From the IMG/VR virus record IMGVR_UViG_3300043313_000079, positions 1 to 24,935 of that record: DNA of 24,935 nucleotides. One strand, written 5' to 3'. Under the pieces are notes generated by a model, which saw only the letters and a program-made list of their open reading frames with translations, had not been told where the DNA came from and searched no databases. Both the position numbers and the translations under genes were made by a program. Below are positions 8,727-16,411 of this stretch, piece by piece. Numbering within the stretch: the stretch's first letter is position 1; the number at the start of each line of letters is the position of its first letter. Source of the DNA: a virus.

Positions 8727-9475
8727 TTGCGCTGTACGACCCGGTGCTGGTGGTGGCCACCGGCCAGAAGGGCTGGGTGATAGGTGACCGGGGTGGCCCT
8801 GAGGGCCTGACCTACTATCACGTGGATGGCAAAGACGTTGAGATGGCTGACTGGTACACAGAGGCTGAACTGGCCCCACGCGTGCGCCCTATGCTGCCCG
8901 CCATTGGCAGTCTGGTGTACTGCTACGCCCAGCAGTGTGAGGTGATGGCGCATGACTATGCGGCGGGCACCCTGTATCTGGTGGCCCCGCAGCCCATCAA
9001 GGACGGCAAGTTTGAGTGCCTGCACCGCTACCCCAACGTGCCGCAGGCGCACCTTGCCATCTGGCACGGTGAAAGCAGTGAACTGATGGATGTCACTACG
9101 GTCTGCGGCTTCACTGACGGCACCACCAGCGTGATGCTCCCTGACTATCTTCAGTTGCGGTTCAGCAGCGCCATGGGGCCGTGGGCCACGGTTGAAAACC
9201 GTGACCTGAGGGTTGATCTGGCGGGGCCAGCCACGGTTGAGTTTCAGGTCACCGTTGAGCAGAAGGGCAACAACTACGCCATCTTTGGGTACGGTTGGGA
9301 TGGTGAGCCGCCTGTTGAGTTTGGCCGCATAGCGCTGGGCGGCGCGGCTGCGCGCTACACCATGTCACGCAGCGTGCTGGTGCCTGATGACGGCGGGCTG
9401 CTGGCCTTCTACATTTCATCTGATGACAATACCAAGGTGCTCACGTGGAGTGAGGGAGAGGTGGTGGTCAAATGA
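8723..9475 (+). CDS. Hypothetical protein co-translated with the endolysin
   Basis: 250 residues with ATGA junctions at both ends. The first 55 residues (DPVLVVATGQKGWVIGDRGG) look like a small SH3-like barrel; this is inferred from the strand pattern. The remainder is beta-rich, with aromatic residues and many Gly-Asp turns. No transmembrane segment, signal peptide or known catalytic motif is seen. Because it lies between the endolysin and a membrane protein it may act late, in lysis or as a virion decoration, but I do not recognise the family. Confidence 0.7.
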   Translation: MIALYDPVLVVATGQKGWVIGDRGGPEGLTYYHVDGKDVEMADWYTEAELAPRVRPMLPAIGSLVYCYAQQCEVMAHDYAAGTLYLVAPQPIKDGKFECLHRYPNVPQAHLAIWHGESSELMDVTTVCGFTDGTTSVMLPDYLQLRFSSAMGPWATVENRDLRVDLAGPATVEFQVTVEQKGNNYAIFGYGWDGEPPVEFGRIALGGAAARYTMSRSVLVPDDGGLLAFYISSDDNTKVLTWSEGEVVVK

Positions 9476-9699
9476 CCCTAGTTGGTCTTCTGCTTGGCCT
9501 GATCAACATTGCCATTGTGGTGGCAATTATCATCCTGATAGGGGCCATCATTGTGTGGGGTCTGGCGTCAGTGAGCCTGCCGGTGCCAGCCAACGTGCAG
9601 AAGGTCTATCTGGTGGTGGCGGCGTTGATCGCTCTATACATGCTGGTGGCGCTGCTTTTTGGCATACCAACCATACACCTGATCACCAGCGCCTCTTAA
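9472..9699 (+). CDS. Small two-helix membrane protein, second holin candidate
   Basis: 75 residues: a long hydrophobic helix (about 3-32), a short polar linker (SLPVPANVQK), and a second helix (about 45-66). The pattern resembles small phage and bacterial membrane proteins of the Thivi_2564 kind. It starts in an ATGA overlap with the unknown 250-residue gene and is the last gene before a hairpin at 9700. It may be a holin, antiholin or membrane accessory. Confidence 0.65.
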   Translation: MTLVGLLLGLINIAIVVAIIILIGAIIVWGLASVSLPVPANVQKVYLVVAALIALYMLVALLFGIPTIHLITSAS

Positions 9700-9716
9700 A
9701 CGCCCCGCTGGGGCGT
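9700..9716 (+). terminator. GC-rich hairpin after the lysis genes
   Basis: A perfect 7-base inverted repeat (ACGCCCC, loop GCT, GGGGCGT) begins one base after the stop of the membrane protein gene. There is no run of T after it, so it is a weak intrinsic terminator at best; it could also protect the 3' end of the message. The following bases to 9815 hold no gene I can support. Confidence 0.5.
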
Positions 9717-9815
9717 CAGGCAGCCCCGCCAGACGCGTTTGTGGGGTTGGGTGGCATCTGACTACCCCCAGAGGCCCTGAAGCCCCTGTGCGGTCAACTG
9801 TGAGGGTTTTGAAAA

Positions 9816-10013
9816 ATGTCTGAAGAGGCACCTGTAGCCATACCCACAGATTTCTACACTGAAGATGGGTTCGTGAAGTCAATCAGCATGAGTTCACACC
9901 CGGCCGTGGGTGACACCGTGGTGGTTGACGGTCAGATGTACAAGGTGACCGCCCGTAGCTGGGATTGTGACGTTGGCGGCATGCCGCTGCTGGTGCGCAT
10001 CCGCGTTGAGTAG
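9816..10013 (+). CDS. Small hypothetical protein
   Basis: 65 residues, ATG preceded by GAGG. The sequence has alternating strands (VGDTVVVDGQMYKVTAR, then PLLVRIRVE), suggesting a small beta barrel with an acidic N-terminus. It stands alone between two hairpins and converges with the minus-strand helicase gene. No family recognised. Confidence 0.6.
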   Translation: MSEEAPVAIPTDFYTEDGFVKSISMSSHPAVGDTVVVDGQMYKVTARSWDCDVGGMPLLVRIRVE

Positions 10014-10038
10014 GGGCGGCCCGGTTAAGAGCCGCCCC
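10013..10038. terminator. Hairpin between convergent genes
   Basis: A perfect 8-base inverted repeat (GGGGCGGC, loop of 10, GCCGCCCC) overlaps the last base of the small plus-strand gene's stop and lies 62 bases beyond the end of the minus-strand helicase. It could serve both directions. Neither side has a clear T tract. A shorter CCGC/GCGG hairpin lies at 10056-10067. Confidence 0.55.
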
Positions 10039-10099
10039 ACCCACACCTGACGCCACCGCCTGAGCGGGGGGGCTTCGGGGCTGTTGGTAGCGCAGGTAT

Positions 10100-11602
10100 T
10101 CAAATCCATGCCTCAAGGCCGTCTTGCACCACGGCATGGGCCACGTTGCGCTTGGCGCGCAGCGCCCTGATGATCTTCTCATCCACCGTACCGGGCGTCA
10201 CAAGGTCAACATAGGTGACCGTGCCCACGGTGCCAATGCGGTGGGTGCGGTCTTCTGACTGTTCACGTATTTCCCAGTCATAGCCGTTGCTGTAGTAGAT
10301 GACCAAGGTGCCCGCAGTCCACGTGCGGCCACGGGCACCTGACTGGTCAGTGGCCACCATGAAGCGCCGCCGCCCGGCCTGAAAGTCATTTTCGTAAATC
10401 TCACGCAGGCTGGGCGTGACGCCGCCGTGCCATTCAGCCACGCTGTCAGCCCCGTAGGTGTCAGCCAGCCCCTGCGCCACCAGCGCCGCGTCAGGCCGCC
10501 AGTGGCACCAGATGACCACCTGTTCACCTGAGCCTTCAATGATCTGCTTGACGGCGGCCAAGCGGTTGCTCTTGAGCAGGCGCACTATGCCGTCATCGGT
10601 CTTGACGTGGCCGCAGATCACGCTGTGCATGCGCATAAGCTGGGTGACAACCAATTCGGTTGACACCTCAGCAAAGGTCTTGAGGTGCTTGATTTCCACC
10701 TTGGCCAAAGCAGATACCCGCAACTCCTTATAGACCGTCTCCTGTTCATCAGACAGTTCAACTTCCCAATAGCGGTAGACCTTGGGCGGTAGGTCAAGGC
10801 AGTCAACCTTGCGCCGCCTGAAGCTGTGCAGGGCAACCAGCTTCTGCAACTCCTCAGTGTTGGCGGGGCCAACTTCCTTCTTGATGATGCGCGGGCCAAT
10901 GTTCAGCAGCGCCAGCTTGTTGAAGTGAGCCTGAAACAGCACGAACTTGCTGTAGCCCAGCGGGTTGACGCCCGGCCGCAGAAACTCAAACTGCGCCCAC
11001 AGGTCAGACTGTGAGCCGGTGCTGGGGCTGCCGGTCAGTATGCGCCGCATGGCGGCGCGCTGCGCCAGCTTGTGCAGCAACTTGGTGCGCTTGGCCTTGG
11101 GGTTCTTGATGGTGGTTGATTCGTCAACAATCATCATGGTGCGGTGCGCCTTGCAGAACTGCATGATCAGTTCAGCCGCGTCATTGGTGCTGATGAGGGC
11201 CTCGGTGTTGACCACCAGAATGCGGGGGCTGGGCTGGCTGGTGTCAAGCAGCCACCTGCGCACGTCATAGTCAGCCCGCCGCCGCCCTGAGCGGTACATG
11301 TAGACTCGTGCGGCGTCACGGTGCTTTTCCCACATCCAACGCTGTATCTCACCGGGGTTGTCATGGTCTTGGCGCGCCCAGTTGGTGTAAACGCCCTTTG
11401 GGGCTATGATGACCAGACCGTCAACGCGGTGGTCTTCGTAATTCAGCAAGAAGTCATCAAGCGCAATGCGGCTCTTGCCCAGCCCCATCTCAAGGAAGTA
11501 GGCAAAGAAGTCGCGCCGCCAGCCAATGCTCAGGGCTTCATGCTGGTGGTTGAGCGGGGTGGTGGTGGGGCTGTAGCTGGCGGGGACATCTAGGTGCATC
11601 AT
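10100..11602 (-). CDS. SF2 / SNF2-like DNA helicase
   Basis: 500 residues from ATG 11602; AGGGGAGG lies about ten bases upstream on the minus strand. The frame stays open further upstream, but that part is the intergenic region and lacks helicase sequence. Motifs: Walker A EMGLGKS, Walker B IVDESTTIKN, motif III LTGSPSTGS, a C-terminal helicase half with QSGARGRTW, and motif VI QSEDRTHRIG. The Q.E.R.HRIG form and the DES..IKN box are typical of SNF2-type ATPases encoded in phage replication regions. It probably translocates on or remodels double-stranded DNA in replication or recombination. It is the only minus-strand gene here, so it has separate control. Confidence 0.9.
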   Translation of the reverse strand: MMHLDVPASYSPTTTPLNHQHEALSIGWRRDFFAYFLEMGLGKSRIALDDFLLNYEDHRVDGLVIIAPKGVYTNWARQDHDNPGEIQRWMWEKHRDAARVYMYRSGRRRADYDVRRWLLDTSQPSPRILVVNTEALISTNDAAELIMQFCKAHRTMMIVDESTTIKNPKAKRTKLLHKLAQRAAMRRILTGSPSTGSQSDLWAQFEFLRPGVNPLGYSKFVLFQAHFNKLALLNIGPRIIKKEVGPANTEELQKLVALHSFRRRKVDCLDLPPKVYRYWEVELSDEQETVYKELRVSALAKVEIKHLKTFAEVSTELVVTQLMRMHSVICGHVKTDDGIVRLLKSNRLAAVKQIIEGSGEQVVIWCHWRPDAALVAQGLADTYGADSVAEWHGGVTPSLREIYENDFQAGRRRFMVATDQSGARGRTWTAGTLVIYYSNGYDWEIREQSEDRTHRIGTVGTVTYVDLVTPGTVDEKIIRALRAKRNVAHAVVQDGLEAWI

Positions 11603-11635
11603 GTTACGGTAACCTCCCCTGCGGTTACTGTAAAC
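11603..11635. promoter_or_regulatory. Paired operator-like sites upstream of the minus-strand helicase
   Basis: Two similar near-palindromes, GTTACGGTAAC (11603-11613) and GTTACTGTAAAC (11624-11635), lie 21 bases apart start to start, about two helical turns, so a dimeric regulator could bind both on one face. They flank the ribosome site of the helicase and touch its start codon, so binding would block transcription or translation. Their role is inferred. Confidence 0.45.
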
Positions 11636-11655
11636 GGGGGGTAAGCGGGTCAACC

Positions 11656-11670
11656 GGGGAATTGAACCCC
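11656..11670. repeat. Inverted repeat GGGG-AATTGAA-CCCC
   Basis: A 4-base stem with a 7-base loop in the divergent intergenic region. Read on the minus strand it looks like a tRNA T-arm (GGGG, TTCAATT, CCCC), but no matching acceptor, D or anticodon arms were found around it. It may be a remnant or a simple hairpin. Confidence 0.35.
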
Positions 11671-11741
11671 TATAAGTGTGTGTAGCGTATAGGTAAGTGT
11701 GAAAGCTGAAAGCCTTATATGATATGCGCCCGCGTGATTTT

Positions 11742-11768
11742 TTCACACTGTTCACACTGTTTACACCT
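11742..11768. repeat. Tandem 9-mers in the divergent control region
   Basis: TTCACACTG occurs twice in direct succession (11742-11759), followed by a degenerate third copy TTTACACCT (11760-11768). The surrounding DNA (about 11690-11830) is the most AT-rich noncoding stretch nearby. Such iteron-like repeats can be regulator or replication-initiator sites. The 279-base gap 11603-11881 holds no gene I can support and must carry the promoters for both flanking genes, though no single promoter stands out. Confidence 0.5.
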
Positions 11769-11881
11769 AAATCTTTTTTGGTGCTTACCCCTAAAACGTG
11801 CGCCCACGTATTAAAGGGCTTCAAATCCGCTGGGTGGGAGCGTACCATGCTTCTTGTCAACCCAACGGATAGGCACCCCCA

Positions 11882-12472
11882 ATGACAGATGATGATCTGG
11901 CCGCCACGCTGGCGGCTGAAGCCCAAGCGGCCTCCCCCGGTCTACCGGGGGCACCGCCCACCCTAGAGCGCATGCAACAGCTTGCGGCTGAGGTGGCAGA
12001 CATAGATGACCGCATCGCCAAGAATGAGGCCCGCATCAAAGAACTGGCTGACCGCCGCAATGCCATTGTGTTCAAAGACCTTGTTGAATTGATGGATGAC
12101 GCTCAGGTGGGCAAGCTTGAGGTGGGCGGCTGGGTGTTCAAGGCGGGGCCGTACTACAAGGCGGCCATACCTGTTGAGGACCAGAACCACCCCGGCTATG
12201 CGTGGCTTGAGGCCAATGATGCCGGTGACCTGATCAAAAATCAGGTGGTGCTTGAGTTCCCACGCGGGGCTGAAGATGACGCCAAGCTGGCTGAAGACCT
12301 GTGCCGCAAGCGTTTTCAACAGGCTGATGTGAGCCGCAAGCGTGCGGTGCACTGGGGCACATTGACCAAGTGGCTGAAGGAGACACATGAAGGTGGGCAT
12401 ACCATGCCACCGCTTGATGTGATTGGCGGCACGGTTGGCCGCGTTGTGAAGATAACCAAAGCAAAGGAATGA
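11882..12472 (+). CDS. Conserved phage replication-region protein with N-terminal coiled coil
   Basis: 196 residues. A coiled coil (about 33-62, IDDRIAKNEARIKELADRRN) precedes a mixed domain with WVFKAGPYYKA, WLEANDAGDLIKNQVVLEF and TLTKWLKE. I recall the pattern (coil, then 'WL..N..G.LIK..V' and 'TL..W.KE') from uncharacterised phage proteins encoded next to ssDNA-binding genes. The start codon is preceded only by a weak GGATAGG. It sits first in the rightward replication operon, four bases from the next gene, so a role beside the ssDNA-binding candidate is inferred. Confidence 0.75.
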   Translation: MTDDDLAATLAAEAQAASPGLPGAPPTLERMQQLAAEVADIDDRIAKNEARIKELADRRNAIVFKDLVELMDDAQVGKLEVGGWVFKAGPYYKAAIPVEDQNHPGYAWLEANDAGDLIKNQVVLEFPRGAEDDAKLAEDLCRKRFQQADVSRKRAVHWGTLTKWLKETHEGGHTMPPLDVIGGTVGRVVKITKAKE

Positions 12473-12476
12473 GAGA

Positions 12477-13361
12477 ATGGCAAAAACAAACGTGACTACA
12501 ACCAAGAACGGGAACGGCAGTGACCTGATACCGGCTGATCTGCTTGACGAAATGATTGCCAATGCCGGTGCTGGCGTCAGCACGGCGTCTGATGACAATG
12601 TTCTACCATTCGTGGTCTTGCTTCAGGACCTCAACCCTGAAGTCAAGAAGCGTGACCCGGCCTACGTTGAGGGCGCTGAGGCTGGCATGTATCTCAACCG
12701 GGCCACCAAGCAGCTTTACGCTGGTGACCGGGCCATGGCTGAGCGCACCGGCAAGCCGCAGCTTGAGTTTCAACACTGCGTGCTGACCAAGGAAATTGTT
12801 GAGTGGGTGCCCCGCAATGACGGCGGCGGCTTTGTGGCCCGGCATGAACTGAAGGGCACGGTTGAAGACAGCATGAAGCGGCTGGGTGCCAAGCAGATGG
12901 CTGACCCGCAAGACCCCAACAAGGTCATCTGGAAGACCGCAGACGGCGCGCATGACCTGATTGAGACGCGCTACCACTTTGGCAACATCATCAATGACGA
13001 CATACCCCAGCCCGCCGTCATTGCCTTCAAGTCAACCGGCCACACCGCCAGCAAGCAATGGAACACCATGATGCTGGGCTTCAAGATTGTGGACCCCAAG
13101 ACGCAGCGGCCCATGCTGCACAACGGGCAGGTGCTGACCATGCCCGCGTGGTTCAGGCGCTACATTGTGGGCACCACCCCCAAGGAGAACAACAAGGGCA
13201 GCTTCTTTGTCACCATGGTGGCAGACGGCGGCATCATCAAAGACCCCGGCCTGAGGGCGGCTGGCAAGACCCTGCATGACGGTGCCAAGGCCGGGCTGGT
13301 CAAGGCCGGTACTGATGAAGACGGTGGCGGCGGGCGTGAGGCCGCCTCTGACGAAATCTGA
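12477..13361 (+). CDS. Probable ssDNA-binding protein of the replication module
   Basis: 294 residues with a good AAAGGAATGAGAG ribosome site. A disordered start leads to LPFVVLLQDLNPEVKKRDP (about 42-60), a strand with WVPRNDGGGFVARHE, then beta-rich sequence with aromatic residues. The chain ends in a glycine-rich, acidic tail (DEDGGGG...SDEI), the design of ssDNA-binding proteins whose acidic tip recruits partners. The family is common in phage replication regions. It stands between the coiled-coil gene and the primase. The ssDNA-binding role is inference; no OB-fold motif can be proved by eye. Confidence 0.65.
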   Translation: MAKTNVTTTKNGNGSDLIPADLLDEMIANAGAGVSTASDDNVLPFVVLLQDLNPEVKKRDPAYVEGAEAGMYLNRATKQLYAGDRAMAERTGKPQLEFQHCVLTKEIVEWVPRNDGGGFVARHELKGTVEDSMKRLGAKQMADPQDPNKVIWKTADGAHDLIETRYHFGNIINDDIPQPAVIAFKSTGHTASKQWNTMMLGFKIVDPKTQRPMLHNGQVLTMPAWFRRYIVGTTPKENNKGSFFVTMVADGGIIKDPGLRAAGKTLHDGAKAGLVKAGTDEDGGGGREAASDEI

Positions 13362-13374
13362 GCCTTCTGAGGCT
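13361..13374 (+). other. Small hairpin at the stop codon
   Basis: AGCCT and AGGCT pair around TCTG, starting at the last base of the stop codon of the ssDNA-binding candidate. It precedes the larger hairpin at 13386, and the two may act together. Confidence 0.3.
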
Positions 13375-13385
13375 GCGTGACCCCA

Positions 13386-13410
13386 GCCCGCCGCCCCATT
13401 GGTGGCGGGC
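13386..13410 (+). terminator. Strong stem-loop between the ssDNA-binding candidate and the primase
   Basis: A 10-pair stem (GCCCGCCGCC with GGTGGCGGGC, one G-U pair, loop CCATT). No T tract follows, so full termination is unlikely; it may reduce read-through or set relative amounts of the abundant binding protein and the rarer primase. It lies 33 bases upstream of the primase ATG. Confidence 0.5.
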
Positions 13411-13443
13411 CACCCCACACTCCAGTTTCTCAAGAGAAGGCAA

Positions 13444-15087
13444 ATGCCCATAGATGAAGCACTGGCGCGCCGGTTCATGGTGCGGTTTGAAGGGTATGCA
13501 GACGCTTACGGAACATACAACAAAGACAAGGCCACGGCAGAAGTCATAGGTGGCAAGGTAGAAATCAGGAGTTCTGCCGTTACCCGGCGCAGGGGGCGCT
13601 ATGAGCCACCGCTTGACTGGCTCAAGCTGTGGCTCAACCACCTGAACGGCGTAGAGCCGCTGGGTGTCATACCGATCAGGGACAACAACACCTGCTACTT
13701 TGGCGTCAATGACATTGATGAGTATGGCGTCATCATAGGGTCACCCCAGCCCCTGCCCGGTGGCGAATTGACGCTGTACCAGCGGTATGACAAGGAAGAC
13801 GCCCCCGTCATCATCAGCAGGAGCAAGTCAGACGCCGCGCACGGCTGGGTATTCTTTGGCACGGCGGTGAGCGCCACGCCGCTGCAACTGTACTTGCAGG
13901 AGACCGCTGCCATGATAGGCTACGGCGGCTCAGAGGTATTCCCCAAACAGCGGCAGGTGGCGCTTGAGCGCGGTGACTTGGGCAGTTGGATCAACATGCC
14001 CTACTTTGGTGACACCCGCTGGGCCGTTGACCGTGAAGGCAACCGCATACCGCCTGACAAGTTCATGGACCTTGTTGAGGCCATGGCCGCCCGGCCCCCG
14101 TGGCTGCTTGAGCGGTACATGAGCAGTAGCAAAGACGGTGAGCAGCAAGCCGGTGAGGCTGAGTTCAAGGATGGCCCGCCCTGCATGCAGCGCCTGAGCG
14201 TGACCGGCATTGGTGAGGGTGCGCGCAATGAGGGCATGATGGCCTTTGGCGTTTTTGCCAAGAAGAAATACCCCAATGATTGGGAAGAGGCTCTGGTGCG
14301 CTGGAACGCCGCCTACTGCAAGCCCAAGCCGCTGCCACCCAGCGAGATAGCTGACATCATCAAGCGGCTGCGCCAGAAGGACTACTACTACCCCTGCAAG
14401 AAGCAGCCCATTGTGGCGCATTGCCAGAGTGCCCTGTGCCGCACGCGCAGGCACGGCGTGGCGTCAGGCACAACTGACATGCTGCCCATCATAGGGGGCA
14501 TGTCAGTGCTGCCCACAGAGCCGCCCCTGTGGTTTCTAGACGTGGGTGAACACCGCCTTGAACTGACCACCGCCAACCTGACCAACTACAAGGCATTCCA
14601 GAACGCGTGCAGTGAGCGGCTGTTTGTGCGCTTTCAGGGCATGACGCAGAAGGCGTGGGATGAGGTGCTGGCCGTTGCCATGCGTGACATCAACAAGATT
14701 GAAGTCACTGAGGAAGTAGGTCTTGGCGGCCAGTTTCATGAGATACTTGAGGACTTTGTCTGCAACCAGCCGCAGGCTGAGACGCGTGATGAAATACTGC
14801 TGGGCAAACCGTGGCTTGACGATGAGGCCAAGAACGCTGATGATCATCGCTATTACTTCAGGCTGAAGCACCTTGAGAACAGCCTGAGTGACGCCAACTT
14901 CAAGGTCTACAGCCGTGGGCAGATAGTAACGCGCCTGCGGGCGCTGGGTGGTGACAACCACGTTCTTGCGCTGAAGGGCAAGAACGCCAAGGAGCGCAAG
15001 AACGTGCGCGTCTGGTGGCTGCCCAAGAGTTTCAGCCAGATCACGCCCACCCCCGTGCCGCCACCCGTACCCCCGGAGCCGATCTGA
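13444..15087 (+). CDS. Archaeo-eukaryotic-type DNA primase (TOTE-like AEP domain)
   Basis: 547 residues from ATG 13444, which follows AGAGAAGG; upstream in-frame codons are hairpin sequence. The AEP fold is recognisable: PLGVIPIRDNNTCYFGVND leading to the catalytic D90-I-D92; SRSKSDAAHGWVFF with His133 (motif II); GGSEVFPKQ (161-169); and GSWINMPYFG (180-189). This matches primase domains of the TOTE type and of phage primases. Cys318, Cys327 and Cys332 probably bind zinc. The C-terminal 150 residues look like a winged-helix region and end in a Pro-rich tail. It should synthesise primers, perhaps with polymerase activity. No replicative polymerase is visible in the window. Confidence 0.85.
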   Translation: MPIDEALARRFMVRFEGYADAYGTYNKDKATAEVIGGKVEIRSSAVTRRRGRYEPPLDWLKLWLNHLNGVEPLGVIPIRDNNTCYFGVNDIDEYGVIIGSPQPLPGGELTLYQRYDKEDAPVIISRSKSDAAHGWVFFGTAVSATPLQLYLQETAAMIGYGGSEVFPKQRQVALERGDLGSWINMPYFGDTRWAVDREGNRIPPDKFMDLVEAMAARPPWLLERYMSSSKDGEQQAGEAEFKDGPPCMQRLSVTGIGEGARNEGMMAFGVFAKKKYPNDWEEALVRWNAAYCKPKPLPPSEIADIIKRLRQKDYYYPCKKQPIVAHCQSALCRTRRHGVASGTTDMLPIIGGMSVLPTEPPLWFLDVGEHRLELTTANLTNYKAFQNACSERLFVRFQGMTQKAWDEVLAVAMRDINKIEVTEEVGLGGQFHEILEDFVCNQPQAETRDEILLGKPWLDDEAKNADDHRYYFRLKHLENSLSDANFKVYSRGQIVTRLRALGGDNHVLALKGKNAKERKNVRVWWLPKSFSQITPTPVPPPVPPEPI

Positions 15088-15284
15088 TGGCTGACGTTGA
15101 TCTGTTGCTGTACCTGCACCATGAGACGCCTGACGCCGTGCTGGTGTCTGAAGACGGCACCGAGGCCGATGCCGTCTGGCTACCAAAAAGATTTGCTGAA
15201 CGGGGCGAGCGCCGCAGCAAAAAGGAGCCTATATTTGAGTTCAGCGTGGCCGAGTGGCTGGCTCAAAAGGAAGGTCTGATATGA
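15087..15284 (+). CDS. Small acidic hypothetical protein
   Basis: 65 residues. The ATG overlaps the primase stop in TGATG, the usual junction here, so this start is preferred over codons inside the primase gene. Acidic N-terminus, a basic patch (KRFAERGERRSKK) and a short C-terminal helix. No family recognised. Confidence 0.65.
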   Translation: MADVDLLLYLHHETPDAVLVSEDGTEADAVWLPKRFAERGERRSKKEPIFEFSVAEWLAQKEGLI

Positions 15285-15595
15285 TTGAATTTGCATTGTT
15301 ACACCCCCGCGTTGACCCTGACGTGGTGGGCTTCTTGCCCACGTTCTTCAGTGAGCGTGACCAACGCCCGGCGCGTGAGCAGATAGACACCGCCTATGCC
15401 CACGGCGGCGGCTGGCGGCCCCAGCCGGGCTTCAACTTCAACCAGCACACCTTCACCATGCAGTACCCCGGTGACCCGGTGTTCTTGCCGCTGGCCAGAG
15501 CCTACCTGCGTGATGAACTGATCATCCTCTATGAGCATGAGTATCTGGCCATCATTCAGCCTGACGGCAGCTTTGAAATTGGCCGCGTGAACTGA
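15281..15595 (+). CDS. Hypothetical protein
   Basis: 104 residues from ATG 15281, inside an ATGA junction. The sequence runs through FLPTFFSERDQRPAREQ, a glycine-rich turn and a C-terminal beta hairpin (YLAIIQPDGSFEIGRVN). The 'start in a small operon, IQPDG strand near the end' pattern is typical of small phage proteins of unknown role. Confidence 0.68.
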   Translation: MIEFALLHPRVDPDVVGFLPTFFSERDQRPAREQIDTAYAHGGGWRPQPGFNFNQHTFTMQYPGDPVFLPLARAYLRDELIILYEHEYLAIIQPDGSFEIGRVN

Positions 15596-15753
15596 TGGGT
15601 GACGCGGCTGACGATATGTTTGACGTTGCGCTGCGTGAACAGGCGCAGCATGACATGTTGCGCCGCGCCTGCCCCTGTCAGGACTGGCACTGGTTTCAGA
15701 ATGAAGACGGGTTCTACGAATGCCGTGAGTGCGGCGCACAAGTGGATGTATGA
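15595..15753 (+). CDS. 52-residue zinc-ribbon protein
   Basis: The gene starts in TGATG with the stop before it and ends in ATGA with the gene after it. Cys26, Cys28, Cys43 and Cys46 (CPC and CREC, with WHWFQNEDGFYE between) form a compact zinc ribbon after an acidic helix. Zinc ribbons this small often bind nucleic acid or polymerase. Its size would make automated callers miss it; the exact overlaps on both sides support it being real. Confidence 0.7.
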   Translation: MGDAADDMFDVALREQAQHDMLRRACPCQDWHWFQNEDGFYECRECGAQVDV

Positions 15754-15992
15754 CCGTGACCAAGAGCGTGGTCTGGCGGTGGAGCGTGCTGTGGCGGTCA
15801 CGCAACCAGCTTGACGGTGACACGCAGCGCCTGATGCACGGCGTGGTCTTCAACACCCGCCGTGAGGCCCGCGCCTACGTCAGCCAGAAGTATGGCTACA
15901 TACGCCACCGCCCCGATCTGCGCCGTGACCCGCACGGCTGGCGCATGCCCAAGGTGGTGCGCGTCATCATCACAATGGAGGTTGCTGCATGA
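15750..15992 (+). CDS. Small basic hypothetical protein
   Basis: 80 residues from ATG 15750 in the ATGA junction. Strongly basic and Trp/Arg-rich start (VVWRWSVLWRSRNQ), then RREARAYVSQKYGYIRHRPDLRRD. The charge suggests nucleic-acid contact. It ends in an ATGA overlap with the next gene. No family recognised. Confidence 0.65.
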   Translation: MTVTKSVVWRWSVLWRSRNQLDGDTQRLMHGVVFNTRREARAYVSQKYGYIRHRPDLRRDPHGWRMPKVVRVIITMEVAA

Positions 15993-16411
15993 ACACCAGC
16001 CCTGACGGCTATCTGACCAGCGCCCGCGTGCTTGAGGTGTACCAGCAGTGCTGGCGGCCTGAGGGCAGCGCCCCGGCGCACAACGTTGAGGTTGAGGGCT
16101 GGCTGGTGCGCCACACCTTCAGCATCATGCGCCTGCAACGCTCACGGGAGACTATCATACGCATGCTGCTGAGCCTGCACCCCGGCTTCCGCTCTGATGA
16201 AGGTCAGGGCGGCAGCGTGGGGGCCATGGTGACGCGTGGTGACGGCAACGTGTGGTCAACTGATCTGACTGACATTGAGAAGCTGGTGGCGCTGGGCTTG
16301 GCCAGCGGGCTGGTCACGTTCTGCGCGCCGCGTGACAAATGGGCCTCGTTGCCCGGTGGCCTGCCCTACGTCAGGGTGGAAATCACAATGTTTGGGGTGA
16401 GCGTCAATTGA
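15989..16411 (+). CDS. Hypothetical protein, last gene before the AT-rich insert
   Basis: 140 residues from an ATGA junction. Helical middle (RLQRSRETIIRMLLSLHPG), then a beta-rich end (YVRVEITMFGVSVN). It is the last gene of the overlapping series, and a noncoding gap of 193 bases follows. No function can be assigned. Confidence 0.68.
   Translation: MNTSPDGYLTSARVLEVYQQCWRPEGSAPAHNVEVEGWLVRHTFSIMRLQRSRETIIRMLLSLHPGFRSDEGQGGSVGAMVTRGDGNVWSTDLTDIEKLVALGLASGLVTFCAPRDKWASLPGGLPYVRVEITMFGVSVN

Noticed and set aside
11640-11740. Possible tRNA on the minus strand
   Set aside because: Only a T-arm-like GGGG-TTCAATT-CCCC is present; no acceptor pairing, anticodon arm or D arm could be placed around it.
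11603-11926. N-terminal extension of the minus-strand helicase (108 more residues)
   Set aside because: The extra part is the control region with repeats and has no helicase-like sequence; ATG 11602 has a strong ribosome site.
13399-13443. GTG start 15 codons upstream for the primase
   Set aside because: These codons lie in the hairpin region; ATG 13444 has AGAGAAGG before it.
15599-15814. 71-residue plus-strand open frame
   Set aside because: It overlaps the zinc ribbon and the next gene in the wrong frame and lacks the stop/start junctions that mark real genes here.
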